23,512 bases of DNA from JBGTBQ01 sp041749275 (GCA_041749275.1 JBGTBQ010000228.1:1-23512); one strand, 5' to 3'; positions 16,214-20,449 are shown, counted from the first letter of the stretch. The notes: generated by a model from the sequence alone, not told the origin. Translations and numbers: made by a program.

Positions 16214-16223
16214 TGAATGTCGA

Positions 16224-16252
16224 GAGGGAGAAACAGCCTTCGTCTCTCCCTC
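16224..16252 (-). other. Hairpin directly behind the HNH gene
   Basis: An 8-bp perfect stem (16224-16231 with 16245-16252) lies just past the HNH stop codon and before the Phe tRNA. No T-run follows, so a processing or insulating hairpin is more likely than a terminator. Confidence 0.5.
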
Positions 16253-16255
16253 ACT

Positions 16256-16816
16256 TCAAGCGCGCATTTTTCGCACCTCGGTGCCTTCCGTTTCGACGAG
16301 CAGGTACTTGCCCCACTCCGGCCTCGACTCCGCATAGTGGCAGAGCAGCACGAGGTCGAGACCGACGCGCAGCTCTTTCTGTGAAGTGAGGAGCGGCATC
16401 CGCGCCTGTTCGGGCGTGCGGCTTCCCTTGCGGTTGTTGCACGCGGTGCACGCCGCGACGAGGTTCTCCGGCGTCGAGCGACCGTCTTGCGCGCGCGGCG
16501 TGATGTGGTCGAGCGTCAATTCGTGCGCGAGCTTCTTCTCTCCGCAGTACTGGCAGCGGAACTTGTCGCGGATGAGAATGCGCGTGCGCCTCATCCCCGC
16601 CGTCTGCCGGCGGCGGCGGACGTTGACGTAAACGCGCAGGCGAACCACGCTCGGCACCGGGAACTCAGCCGAGGGAGAGCGAAGCACGCGCCCTGCGTCG
16701 AACTCTTCGACGAAGACCGCGCCGCGCAGGACGAGGCACATCGCACGCGCCACGCCGACGGTGCCGAGCGGCTCATACGAAAAGTTGAGCAGCAGCACCC
16801 GACCGTTCAATGCCAT
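16256..16816 (-). CDS. HNH endonuclease inside the tRNA array
   Basis: 186 residues from the ATG at 16816, chosen because AGGAGGTG lies six bases upstream; longer in-frame starts have no such site. The N-terminal ~90 residues (VLLLNFSYEPLGTVGVARAM and VPSVVRLRVYVNV) are the usual leader domain of a widespread chromosomal HNH family. The C-terminal HNH core holds zinc knuckles CQYC and CTAC, the catalytic DH in LTLDHITPRA, then N in PENLVAAC and the NNRK helix. The family cuts DNA in a metal-dependent way; the biological target is not known. It lies between Cys and Phe tRNA genes, in the same orientation, and may move or maintain the array, or just be a passenger. Confidence 0.9.
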   Translation of the reverse strand: MALNGRVLLLNFSYEPLGTVGVARAMCLVLRGAVFVEEFDAGRVLRSPSAEFPVPSVVRLRVYVNVRRRRQTAGMRRTRILIRDKFRCQYCGEKKLAHELTLDHITPRAQDGRSTPENLVAACTACNNRKGSRTPEQARMPLLTSQKELRVGLDLVLLCHYAESRPEWGKYLLVETEGTEVRKMRA

Positions 16817-16891
16817 CTCGACACCTCCTCTCAGAAAAATAAAATAGTTGCGCCGCGAGGGAAGTCCACGCGGGAAGTGTTGACAGGGGAG

Positions 16892-16937
16892 TTGCGGGCG
16901 GGGTGAGGGGCGCCGCGGGTGCGGCTGCCGCCCGCAA
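16892..16937. repeat. GTTGCGGGCGG inverted repeat upstream of the HNH gene
   Basis: TTGCGGGCGG (16892-16901) and CCGCCCGCAA (16928-16937) form a 10-bp stem. The same core word occurs in the large palindrome at 18434-18510. Confidence 0.5.
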
Positions 16938-16948
16938 ACTTGTGGCAA

Positions 16949-17022
16949 AGCGCGCGACCGGATTCGAACCGGTGATGGACGGTTTTGCAGACCGTCGCCT
17001 TATCCAGCTTAGCTACGCGCGC
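16949..17022 (-). tRNA. tRNA-Cys(GCA)
   Basis: Anticodon loop CTGCAAA; acceptor GCGCGCG/CGCGCGC; T73, the discriminator base required for cysteine identity. Confidence 0.94.
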
Positions 17023-17025
17023 GAG

Positions 17026-17099
17026 TGTGGGAGAAGGGATTTGAACCCTCTCGTCGAGTTTGGAAGACTCGCATGCTGAACCGTTGACATCACTCCCAC
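17026..17099 (-). tRNA. tRNA-Gly(TCC)
   Basis: Anticodon loop CTTCCAA in stem CGAGT/ACTCG; acceptor GTGGGAG/CTCCCAC; T-loop TTCAAAT; A73. Only three bases separate it from the Cys gene. Confidence 0.9.
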
Positions 17100-17108
17100 G
17101 TGATTGAA

Positions 17109-17185
17109 TGGGCGGTGCAGGAATCGAACCCGCATCTGAGCCGTTCGAAGCGGCCCGCTTTTTTATTCCGTTAAGCTAACCGCCC
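17109..17185 (-). tRNA. tRNA-Arg(TCG)
   Basis: Anticodon loop CTTCGAA in stem GGCCG/CGGCT; acceptor GGGCGGT/ACCGCCC; A73. The D-loop contains an unusual run of A. Confidence 0.88.
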
Positions 17186-17198
17186 GTGAAAGGTGGGA

Positions 17199-17272
17199 AG
17201 CGAACGGCGGGAGTCGAACCCGCGCCTCCGGCATGGCACGCCGGCACTCTCGTCCGGTTGAGCTACGTTCGC
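17199..17272 (-). tRNA. tRNA-Gly(GCC)
   Basis: Anticodon loop GTGCCAT in stem CCGGC/GCCGG; acceptor GCGAACG/CGTTCGC; T73, as usual for bacterial glycine. Confidence 0.93.
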
Positions 17273-17283
17273 AGGTGAGATAA

Positions 17284-17358
17284 TCGGGGTGAACAGAATC
17301 GAACTGTTACCACGGGTTCCCAAAACCCGGATGCTTGAAGCCGTTACACTACACCCCG
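17284..17358 (-). tRNA. tRNA-Pro(TGG)
   Basis: Anticodon loop TTTGGGA in stem CGGGT/ACCCG, with G37; acceptor CGGGGTG/CACCCCG with C1-G72, as in bacterial proline tRNAs; A73. Confidence 0.94.
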
Positions 17359-17369
17359 TTGAAATCCGA

Positions 17370-17442
17370 TGCGCCGTCAGAGGCTCGAACTCTGTCTCCG
17401 CGGTTTAAGAGACCGCTGCTGCACCCGTTTAGCTTACAGCGC
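17370..17442 (-). tRNA. tRNA-Lys(CTT)
   Basis: Anticodon loop CTCTTAA in stem GCGGT/ACCGC; acceptor GCGCTGT/ACGGCGC; T-loop TTCGAGC as in Lys(TTT); A73. Confidence 0.9.
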
Positions 17443-17447
17443 GAAAA

Positions 17448-17519
17448 CGGAACCGAACGGACTCGAACCGTCATCGGCTTGGTTGACAACCAAGTGCCTC
17501 ACCTCTCGGCCACGGTTCC
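17448..17519 (-). tRNA. tRNA-Asp(GTC)
   Basis: Anticodon loop TTGTCAA in stem CTTGG/CCAAG; acceptor GGAACCG/CGGTTCC; G73, typical of aspartate. Confidence 0.93.
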
Positions 17520-17533
17520 GGGTAGAACTAAGA

Positions 17534-17878
17534 TCAATCGTCCTTTGCGGGTTTCGAGACGGGACGCGCATCAATCGAGGCGACTTCGGCTTCGATGGCG
17601 TCGCGGACGGCGTTGACCACTTCGGCGATGCGTCGAATCTTGTACAGGCTATTCGCGCGTTTGCGTTTCGTATCCATCTCAAAATCGAAAGAGATGCGTC
17701 GGTAACAATCGCCGAGGTCGAGAACGACATCGCCCCACTTCCATGACTGCTCCTCGTCGTCGTCGGGAATCGGGCTGGTGTCTTCGACAACCCCGATGAC
17801 GAAGGCGGGAAACTCGGCGTCGCGGTTGAGAAACAACCGGCGCCGCGCTCTGAATTTCTTACACGGTTTCCGAACCAT
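17534..17878 (-). CDS. Small protein of unknown function within the tRNA array
   Basis: 114 residues from the ATG at 17878. This start is preferred to the in-frame ATG two codons earlier because AAAGGA then has a spacing of six rather than zero. The N-terminus is very basic (MVRKPCKKFRARRRLFLNRD), the centre acidic (DDDEEQSWKWGDVVLDLGD), and a C-terminal amphipathic helix follows (RIAEVVNAVRDAIEAEVASI). No domain is recognised. It lies between Glu(CTC) and Asp tRNA genes, same strand, 32 bases after the micro-ORF at 17911-17961. The basic end could bind nucleic acid, which is only a guess. Confidence 0.65.
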   Translation of the reverse strand: MVRKPCKKFRARRRLFLNRDAEFPAFVIGVVEDTSPIPDDDEEQSWKWGDVVLDLGDCYRRISFDFEMDTKRKRANSLYKIRRIAEVVNAVRDAIEAEVASIDARPVSKPAKDD

Positions 17879-17910
17879 CAACATTCCTTTCTAAGCTGCC
17901 TGAGCAGCGG

Positions 17911-17961
17911 TTATCTCTTCATCGCAGTCACCTCCATGACATTGGGATTATTGACAATCAT
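17911..17961 (-). CDS. 16-residue micro-ORF MIVNNPNVMEVTAMKR
   Basis: ATG at 17961 is preceded by AAGGAG (17969-17974) at a spacing of seven, an excellent ribosome binding site for a frame of only 16 codons. It ends 32 bases before the ATG of the 114-residue protein, with which it would form a two-gene unit. It could be a leader peptide that couples translation of the larger gene to ribosome speed, or a real microprotein. A second GGAGGTG lies inside it, near the internal ATG. Confidence 0.45.
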   Translation of the reverse strand: MIVNNPNVMEVTAMKR

Positions 17962-17989
17962 CACTTTGCTCCTTGTGTCTCGAAGTAGT

Positions 17990-18066
17990 TGGCAGGGCGT
18001 GCGGGATTCGAACCCACGCGTGCGCGGTAGAGAGCCGCGTGCCTTTCCTGACTTGGCGAACGCCCC
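17990..18066 (-). tRNA. tRNA-Glu(CTC)
   Basis: Anticodon loop CTCTCTA in stem CGCGG/CCGCG; acceptor GGGGCGT/ACGCCCT with G1-U72; G73 followed by an encoded CCA. Confidence 0.9.
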
Positions 18067-18075
18067 ATGTATAAG

Positions 18076-18149
18076 GTCGGTCGGCGGGACTCGAACCCGC
18101 ACAAAGCTGCGTTCACAGCGCAGTGCTCTGCCTTTAAGCTACGACCAAC
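18076..18149 (-). tRNA. tRNA-His(GTG)
   Basis: Anticodon loop CTGTGAA in stem CTGCG/CGCAG. The template has G at -1 and C at 73, the extra pair diagnostic of histidine tRNA. Acceptor TTGGTCG/CGACCGA. Confidence 0.95.
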
Positions 18150-18160
18150 AAGAAATCGAA

Positions 18161-18246
18161 TAGGGATGACGGGATTCGAACCCGCAAAGCCGCGTGGGCG
18201 CTTGATTGAAGGTCAAGCCGCTTTAATCCAGTTTGCATACATCCCC
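18161..18246 (-). tRNA. tRNA with TTC anticodon, class II body, C33
   Basis: Stem CTTGA/TCAAG encloses CCTTCAA, so position 33 is C and the anticodon is TTC (Glu). Yet the body is that of a class II tRNA: 86 bases, a 13-base D-loop with a three-pair D-stem, and a variable arm CGC-CCAC-GCG. Normal glutamate tRNA is class I. Acceptor GGGGATG/CATCCCT with G1-U72, A73. Which synthetase charges it is an open question; it may be Leu/Ser-like in shape. Confidence 0.7.
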
Positions 18247-18253
18247 GGACGAA

Positions 18254-18326
18254 TGCGCGCGGAGAGATTCGAACTCTCACCGAGCCGGGTTTAAGCCAGC
18301 CGCCTCTGCCGTTGGGCTACACGCGC
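18254..18326 (-). tRNA. tRNA-Leu(TAA) with short variable loop
   Basis: Anticodon loop CTTAAAC in stem GCTGG/CCGGC; acceptor GCGCGTG/CGCGCGC; A73. The variable loop is five bases (TCGGT), whereas bacterial leucine tRNAs have a long variable arm. Confidence 0.82.
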
Positions 18327-18340
18327 GTTTCGAGTCAAAG

Positions 18341-18415
18341 TGCGCGCGGCGGGAGTCGAACCCGCACGTGATTCGTTTTGAGTGAATCGCCTCTGCCGGA
18401 TTGGGCTACGCGCGC
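18341..18415 (-). tRNA. tRNA-Leu(CAA) with short variable loop
   Basis: Anticodon loop CTCAAAA in stem ATTCA/CGAAT (one mismatch); acceptor GCGCGCG/CGCGCGC; A73; short variable loop. D-arm nearly the same as in Leu(TAA) next to it. Confidence 0.82.
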
Positions 18416-18433
18416 GTGAAGTCTGATGCCGTA

Positions 18434-18510
18434 GGTCAGAACCGTCCGCGGTTGCGGGCGGTCTCTCTTGAAGGCTCGCGGGTCGCCCGCAACCGCGGGC
18501 GGTTCTGACC
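18434..18510. repeat. Large palindromic hairpin inside the tRNA array
   Basis: Arms of 27 bp with one mismatch (18434-18460 and 18484-18510) enclose a 23-base loop. No T-run on either side, so not a simple terminator. It lies in the 128-base gap between Leu(CAA) and Leu(GAG). Likely a REP-like palindromic repeat or RNase III substrate. Confidence 0.8.
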
Positions 18511-18543
18511 GCCATCCACTTCTCGGTGTGCGCGGCGGAAAGA

Positions 18544-18628
18544 TGCTGGAGGAGGGAATCGAACCCTCAACGAGACGTTGCTCACAGCGGCCTCGGCGCT
18601 GCGCGTTTTCCTGTTACGCCACTCCAGC
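18544..18628 (-). tRNA. tRNA-Leu(GAG), class II, with C33
   Basis: Stem CAGCG/CGCTG is perfect and encloses CCGAGGC: anticodon GAG with C rather than T before it. Variable arm TGAG...CTCG. Acceptor GCTGGAG/CTCCAGC, A73. Confidence 0.85.
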
Positions 18629-18639
18629 AAAGGGCTTGA

Positions 18640-18713
18640 TCCCGGCGGAGAGATTCGAACTCTCAACCTCTCGCTCCTAAGGCGAGCGCCTCATGCCGTT
18701 GGGCTACGCCGGG
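18640..18713 (-). tRNA. tRNA-Leu(TAG) with short variable loop
   Basis: Anticodon loop CTTAGGA in perfect stem CTCGC/GCGAG; acceptor CCCGGCG/CGCCGGG; A73; variable loop AGGTT of five bases. Third leucine tRNA of class I shape in this array. Confidence 0.83.
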
Positions 18714-18725
18714 AAAAGATTTTGA

Positions 18726-18800
18726 TGCTCCGGGCAAGACTCGAACTTGCGTTGACAGGTTTAGGAGACCCGCGCCTTTCATCCACTCGGCCACCGGAGC
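18726..18800 (-). tRNA. tRNA-Arg(CCT)
   Basis: Anticodon loop CTCCTAA in stem CGGGT/ACCTG; acceptor GCTCCGG/CCGGAGC; T-loop TTCGAGT; A73. Confidence 0.92.
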
Positions 18801-18813
18801 GTGTGCGTCAGAA

Positions 18814-18886
18814 ATCCGGGAGAAGGATTCGAACCCTCATCGCCTGAGCCAAAATCAGGAGTCCTGCCCGGTTAGACGATCCCGGA
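18814..18886 (-). tRNA. tRNA-Gln(TTG)
   Basis: Anticodon loop TTTTGGC in stem CCTGA/TCAGG; acceptor TCCGGGA/TCCCGGA with U1-A72 as in glutamine tRNAs. T73 instead of the usual G73. Confidence 0.88.
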
Positions 18887-18904
18887 AAATATCTCTCGAT
18901 AAAA

Positions 18905-18980
18905 TGAACCCGGCGCGATTCGAACGCGCGTCCTCAACCTTCGCACGGTTGCGCTCTCTTGTCCGCTGAGCTACGGGTCC
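18905..18980 (-). tRNA. tRNA-Arg(GCG)
   Basis: Anticodon loop GTGCGAA in perfect stem CAACC/GGTTG; acceptor GGACCCG/CGGGTTC; A73. Most bacteria use ACG (read as ICG) for these codons, so G34 is uncommon. Confidence 0.9.
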
Positions 18981-18991
18981 AAAATAAAAGA

Positions 18992-19075
18992 AGGAGGCGG
19001 TGAGACTCGAACTCACACGGGATCGCTCCCGGCGACTTAGCACGCCGCTGCCATGACCGTTTAGGCGACGCCTCC
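18992..19075 (-). tRNA. tRNA-Ser(GCT)
   Basis: Anticodon loop GTGCTAA; class II variable arm GGGA-GCGA-TCCC; acceptor GGAGGCG/CGCCTCC; T73. Confidence 0.92.
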
Positions 19076-19088
19076 GAAGTGAAAAAAA

Positions 19089-19174
19089 AGGAAGGTGCGA
19101 GAGTCGAACTCGCAGAAGCGTTTAAGCTCCGACAGTTTTCGGGACTGCTTGGCGTGCCGTGTGCCCAACCTTCC
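19089..19174 (-). tRNA. tRNA-Ser(CGA), class II, with C33
   Basis: Stem GCAGT/ACTGT encloses CCCGAAA: anticodon CGA preceded by C33. Variable arm GGAGC/GCTTC. Acceptor GGAAGGT/ACCTTCC; T73. Confidence 0.87.
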
Positions 19175-19180
19175 GGAGTC

Positions 19181-19254
19181 TGGCAGGGGCGCCCGGATTT
19201 GAACCGGGAAAGGCGATGTTGGAGACCGCCGGTTTGCCGTTAGCCTACGCCCCT
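19181..19254 (-). tRNA. tRNA-Trp(CCA)
   Basis: Anticodon loop CTCCAAC in stem GCGGT/ATCGC; acceptor AGGGGCG/CGCCCCT, the same as in many bacterial tryptophan tRNAs; G73 and an encoded CCA. Confidence 0.95.
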
Positions 19255-19260
19255 TCGGAA

Positions 19261-19345
19261 TGCATCAGGAAGGATTCGAACCTCCACGCTCATCTTCGAG
19301 CCACAGCTTTACAGGCTGCTGCCTGACCGGTTCGGCGTCTGATGC
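19261..19345 (-). tRNA. tRNA-Tyr(GTA)
   Basis: Anticodon loop CTGTAAA; class II variable arm GCTC...GAGC, as normal for bacterial tyrosine tRNA; acceptor GCATCAG/CTGATGC; A73. First tRNA in the direction of transcription. Confidence 0.94.
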
Positions 19346-19386
19346 GTAAGATAAAAAAATTGTGATTGATGGATTTGAAAAGAATG

Positions 19387-19506
19387 GTTGAAGGCAGAGG
19401 ACGGCAGGGCACAGCCCGCGACGACATGAAACCATCGTTAGAAAGACCGGCGACAGGATTCTTCATCAAGCCACGGGACTCGCATCGCCGACGCACTGCC
19501 TTCAAC
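19387..19506 (-). ncRNA. Structured 120-base leader segment
   Basis: GTTGAAGGCAG and CTGCCTTCAAC (19496-19506 and 19387-19397) form an 11-bp closing stem. Inside, CGGCGA/TCGCCG and GGGC-TGT-GCCC can pair. It lies between the 5' copy of the 19-bp repeat and the first tRNA. It has no T-loop or anticodon, and I do not recognise it as 4.5S, 6S, tmRNA or RNase P RNA. A minus-strand open frame covers it (19290-19508) but overlaps the Tyr tRNA and has no good start. Confidence 0.4.
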
Positions 19507-19507
19507 A

Positions 19508-19526
19508 CTCACCAGACACTTCAATT
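19508..19526 (-). repeat. 19-bp inverted repeat, 5' copy (leader side of the tRNA array)
   Basis: CTCACCAGACACTTCAATT on the plus strand, the exact reverse complement of 15152-15170. On the transcribed strand it is preceded by GTTGTTTGAT, which resembles the boxA antitermination stretch of rRNA leaders. Confidence 0.9.
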
Positions 19527-19537
19527 ATCAAACAACG

Positions 19538-19587
19538 AACGGAGCGGGTCTTAGTAGCTTCCCCACAGGAAGCCGACCCGCTCCGTT
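19538..19587. terminator. Bulged hairpin upstream of the array leader
   Basis: Outer 13-bp stem (19538-19550 with 19575-19587) and inner 6-bp stem (19557-19562 with 19568-19573). On the minus strand it is followed by CGTTGTTTG, a poor T-run. It may terminate the short ORF transcript partially, with antitermination needed to enter the tRNA array. Confidence 0.5.
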
Positions 19588-19617
19588 CAATTCTCGCCGG
19601 AAATTTCTTCGAGATTT

Positions 19618-19637
19618 GGGAGCGGGAAGCCGCTCCC
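19618..19637. other. 8-bp hairpin
   Basis: GGGAGCGG-GAAG-CCGCTCCC. Perfect stem, four-base loop, no T-run. Lies between the 66-codon ORF and the bulged hairpin. Confidence 0.5.
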
Positions 19638-19644
19638 GCTAAAA

Positions 19645-19845
19645 CTAAATTTTGAGGTGACGACGACCTGCTTGCCGCGGGTCTTCGGTTCTCTGGGCCT
19701 GCGCGAGTCCGCCGCCAATCAGGCAGAAGGGTAACGAACTCGGGAGATAACCGTGCCGCGCCATCCCGCCCCAATGCGGGGTGACTGGCGTCTGGACGAC
19801 CGCCCCGGCTTTCGCGCTGTGCGGATTTTTAGAGTTCGTCAACAT
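19645..19845 (-). CDS. Hypothetical 66-residue ORF at the head of the array transcript
   Basis: Begins MLTNSKNPHSAKAGAVVQTP and ends PRQAGRRHLKI. AAGGAAG lies about nine bases before the ATG at 19845, and a sigma70-type promoter is correctly placed upstream. The protein has no recognisable domain, no signal peptide and a low-complexity look, so it may be a leader ORF or a chance frame. Its stop lies 300 bases before the first tRNA. Confidence 0.35.
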   Translation of the reverse strand: MLTNSKNPHSAKAGAVVQTPVTPHWGGMARHGYLPSSLPFCLIGGGLAQAQRTEDPRQAGRRHLKI

Positions 19846-19862
19846 CGAATTTATCTTCCTTC

Positions 19863-19886
19863 GCGTCCGCCACTAGCGGCGGACGC
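19863..19886 (-). promoter_or_regulatory. 5' hairpin of the array transcript
   Basis: GCGTCCGCC and GGCGGACGC pair as a 9-bp stem (ten with one G-U pair) around CTAG, starting at the expected transcription start. A hairpin at the extreme 5' end often stabilises an RNA. Confidence 0.55.
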
Positions 19887-19890
19887 ATAA

Positions 19891-19919
19891 TGTATACGAC
19901 AAGCACTTTGTGATGTCAA
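19891..19919 (-). promoter_or_regulatory. Sigma70-type promoter facing the tRNA array
   Basis: On the minus strand a perfect TTGACA (19914-19919) and TATACA (19891-19896; 4 of 6) are separated by exactly 17 bases. This is the best promoter found on the minus strand upstream of the array. Expected start near 19884. Confidence 0.7.
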
Positions 19920-20010
19920 GTACTTTTTTATGGCGGCGCGAAAGGCGGTCAGCTCGACAGGGAAGTTATGGATGAATCGAGGGAGGGGAAACGTACAGCA
20001 ATTCTCGGTT

Positions 20011-20091
20011 TGGCCTGATGGCGTCGGAATCGCACCGACGGTGGCTGAAGCGCTCCGGCAGGTGGACCATACTTTCAACAGTTTCAGGCCA
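20011..20091 (-). other. tRNA-like fold inside the MITE-like element
   Basis: TGGCCTGA and TCAGGCCA form an 8-bp closing stem. A perfect T-arm-like hairpin GTCGG-TGCGATT-CCGAC has the same loop as the Phe tRNA of the array. Three extra bases (CCA) separate it from the acceptor, and no convincing anticodon arm can be drawn. Orientation agrees with the tRNA array. Possibly a derelict tRNA captured by the element. Confidence 0.4.
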
Positions 20092-20151
20092 GTCAAGGAG
20101 CTAATCCGCATCGTCCATTTCTCAGAGCGTGTCTACAAAGCCATGCTCCGT

Positions 20152-20303
20152 AGCTCCGTGAGGAGCGGAATGTTTATAGCCCGTGCCGCCCCCTTTCTCT
20201 TTCAAGCCCCGGAGGGGCGACAGACATTTATATGCCGCTCCTCACGGAGCTTGGAGACTTCGGCGCACCCGACGAGCGACAAACATTGCGCCCCTCACGG
20301 GGC
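20152..20303. repeat. Four REP-like palindromic units
   Basis: Units of the type AGCTCCGTGAGGAGCG followed by an ATGTTTATAG-like tail occur at 20152-20179 and 20205-20231 (plus) and, inverted, at 20231-20251 and 20279-20303. Each is a short hairpin plus a tail. Confidence 0.65.
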
Positions 20304-20449
20304 TTTTTAGACATGCTCTAAACCGAGAATTGCTGAGAAACGTATTCGTTGAGAGCCAAGTTGAAGGCCGCGAACGCAGTTGTCTCGCGGCGTGAGACGG
20401 GGTAAAACAATGACGCCGTTCGGCGCTATTCCGCCGGGCGCTCAAACTC

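Larger units (their letters stand above)
19996..20335. mobile_element. 340-bp nested MITE-like element with target duplication
   Basis: Perfect 16-bp terminal inverted repeats: CAGCAATTCTCGGTTT (19996-20011) and its complement (20320-20335). GAAACGTA lies directly outside both ends (19988-19995 and 20337-20344), an 8-bp putative target duplication. A second inverted pair of 18 bp (two mismatches; 20124-20141 and 20302-20319) lies inside, the right copy touching the outer repeat, so a 196-bp element seems nested in a larger one. No transposase is encoded. Confidence 0.72.
19846..20449. other. 604-base region without a supported protein gene
   Basis: Holds the array promoter and its hairpin (19863-19919), a nested MITE-like element (19996-20335) and about 100 bases before the MobB-like ATG with no clear promoter. 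The open frames running through it on either strand cross these repeats and have no convincing start. Confidence 0.6.

Noticed and set aside
18161..18246. Selenocysteine tRNA (TCA) reading of the class II tRNA
   Set aside because: The only perfect stem places TTC in the anticodon; a TCA reading has no paired stem, and the acceptor and D-stem lengths do not fit tRNA-Sec.
15187..19345. Regularly spaced repeats of GAATCGAACC or close variants, which at first look like a CRISPR array
   Set aside because: They are the complements of tRNA T-arms. Each sits in a 72-86-base unit with a complete cloverleaf and a different anticodon.
15187..19345. A prophage or phage genome carrying the tRNA array
   Set aside because: No capsid, terminase, tail, integrase or lysis gene is in the window, and both sides carry ordinary chromosomal genes.
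19290..19508. Minus-strand frame of 72 codons at the head of the array
   Set aside because: Overlaps the Tyr tRNA gene and the structured 120-base segment, and lacks a good start.
15152..19526. The 19-bp repeats as transposon ends
   Set aside because: Not excluded, but no target duplication flanks them and no transposase is present, so I prefer the RNA-processing reading.
19850..20310. Open frames across the promoter and MITE region on both strands
   Set aside because: They traverse the promoter hairpin, terminal repeats and palindromes, and their starts have no ribosome sites.
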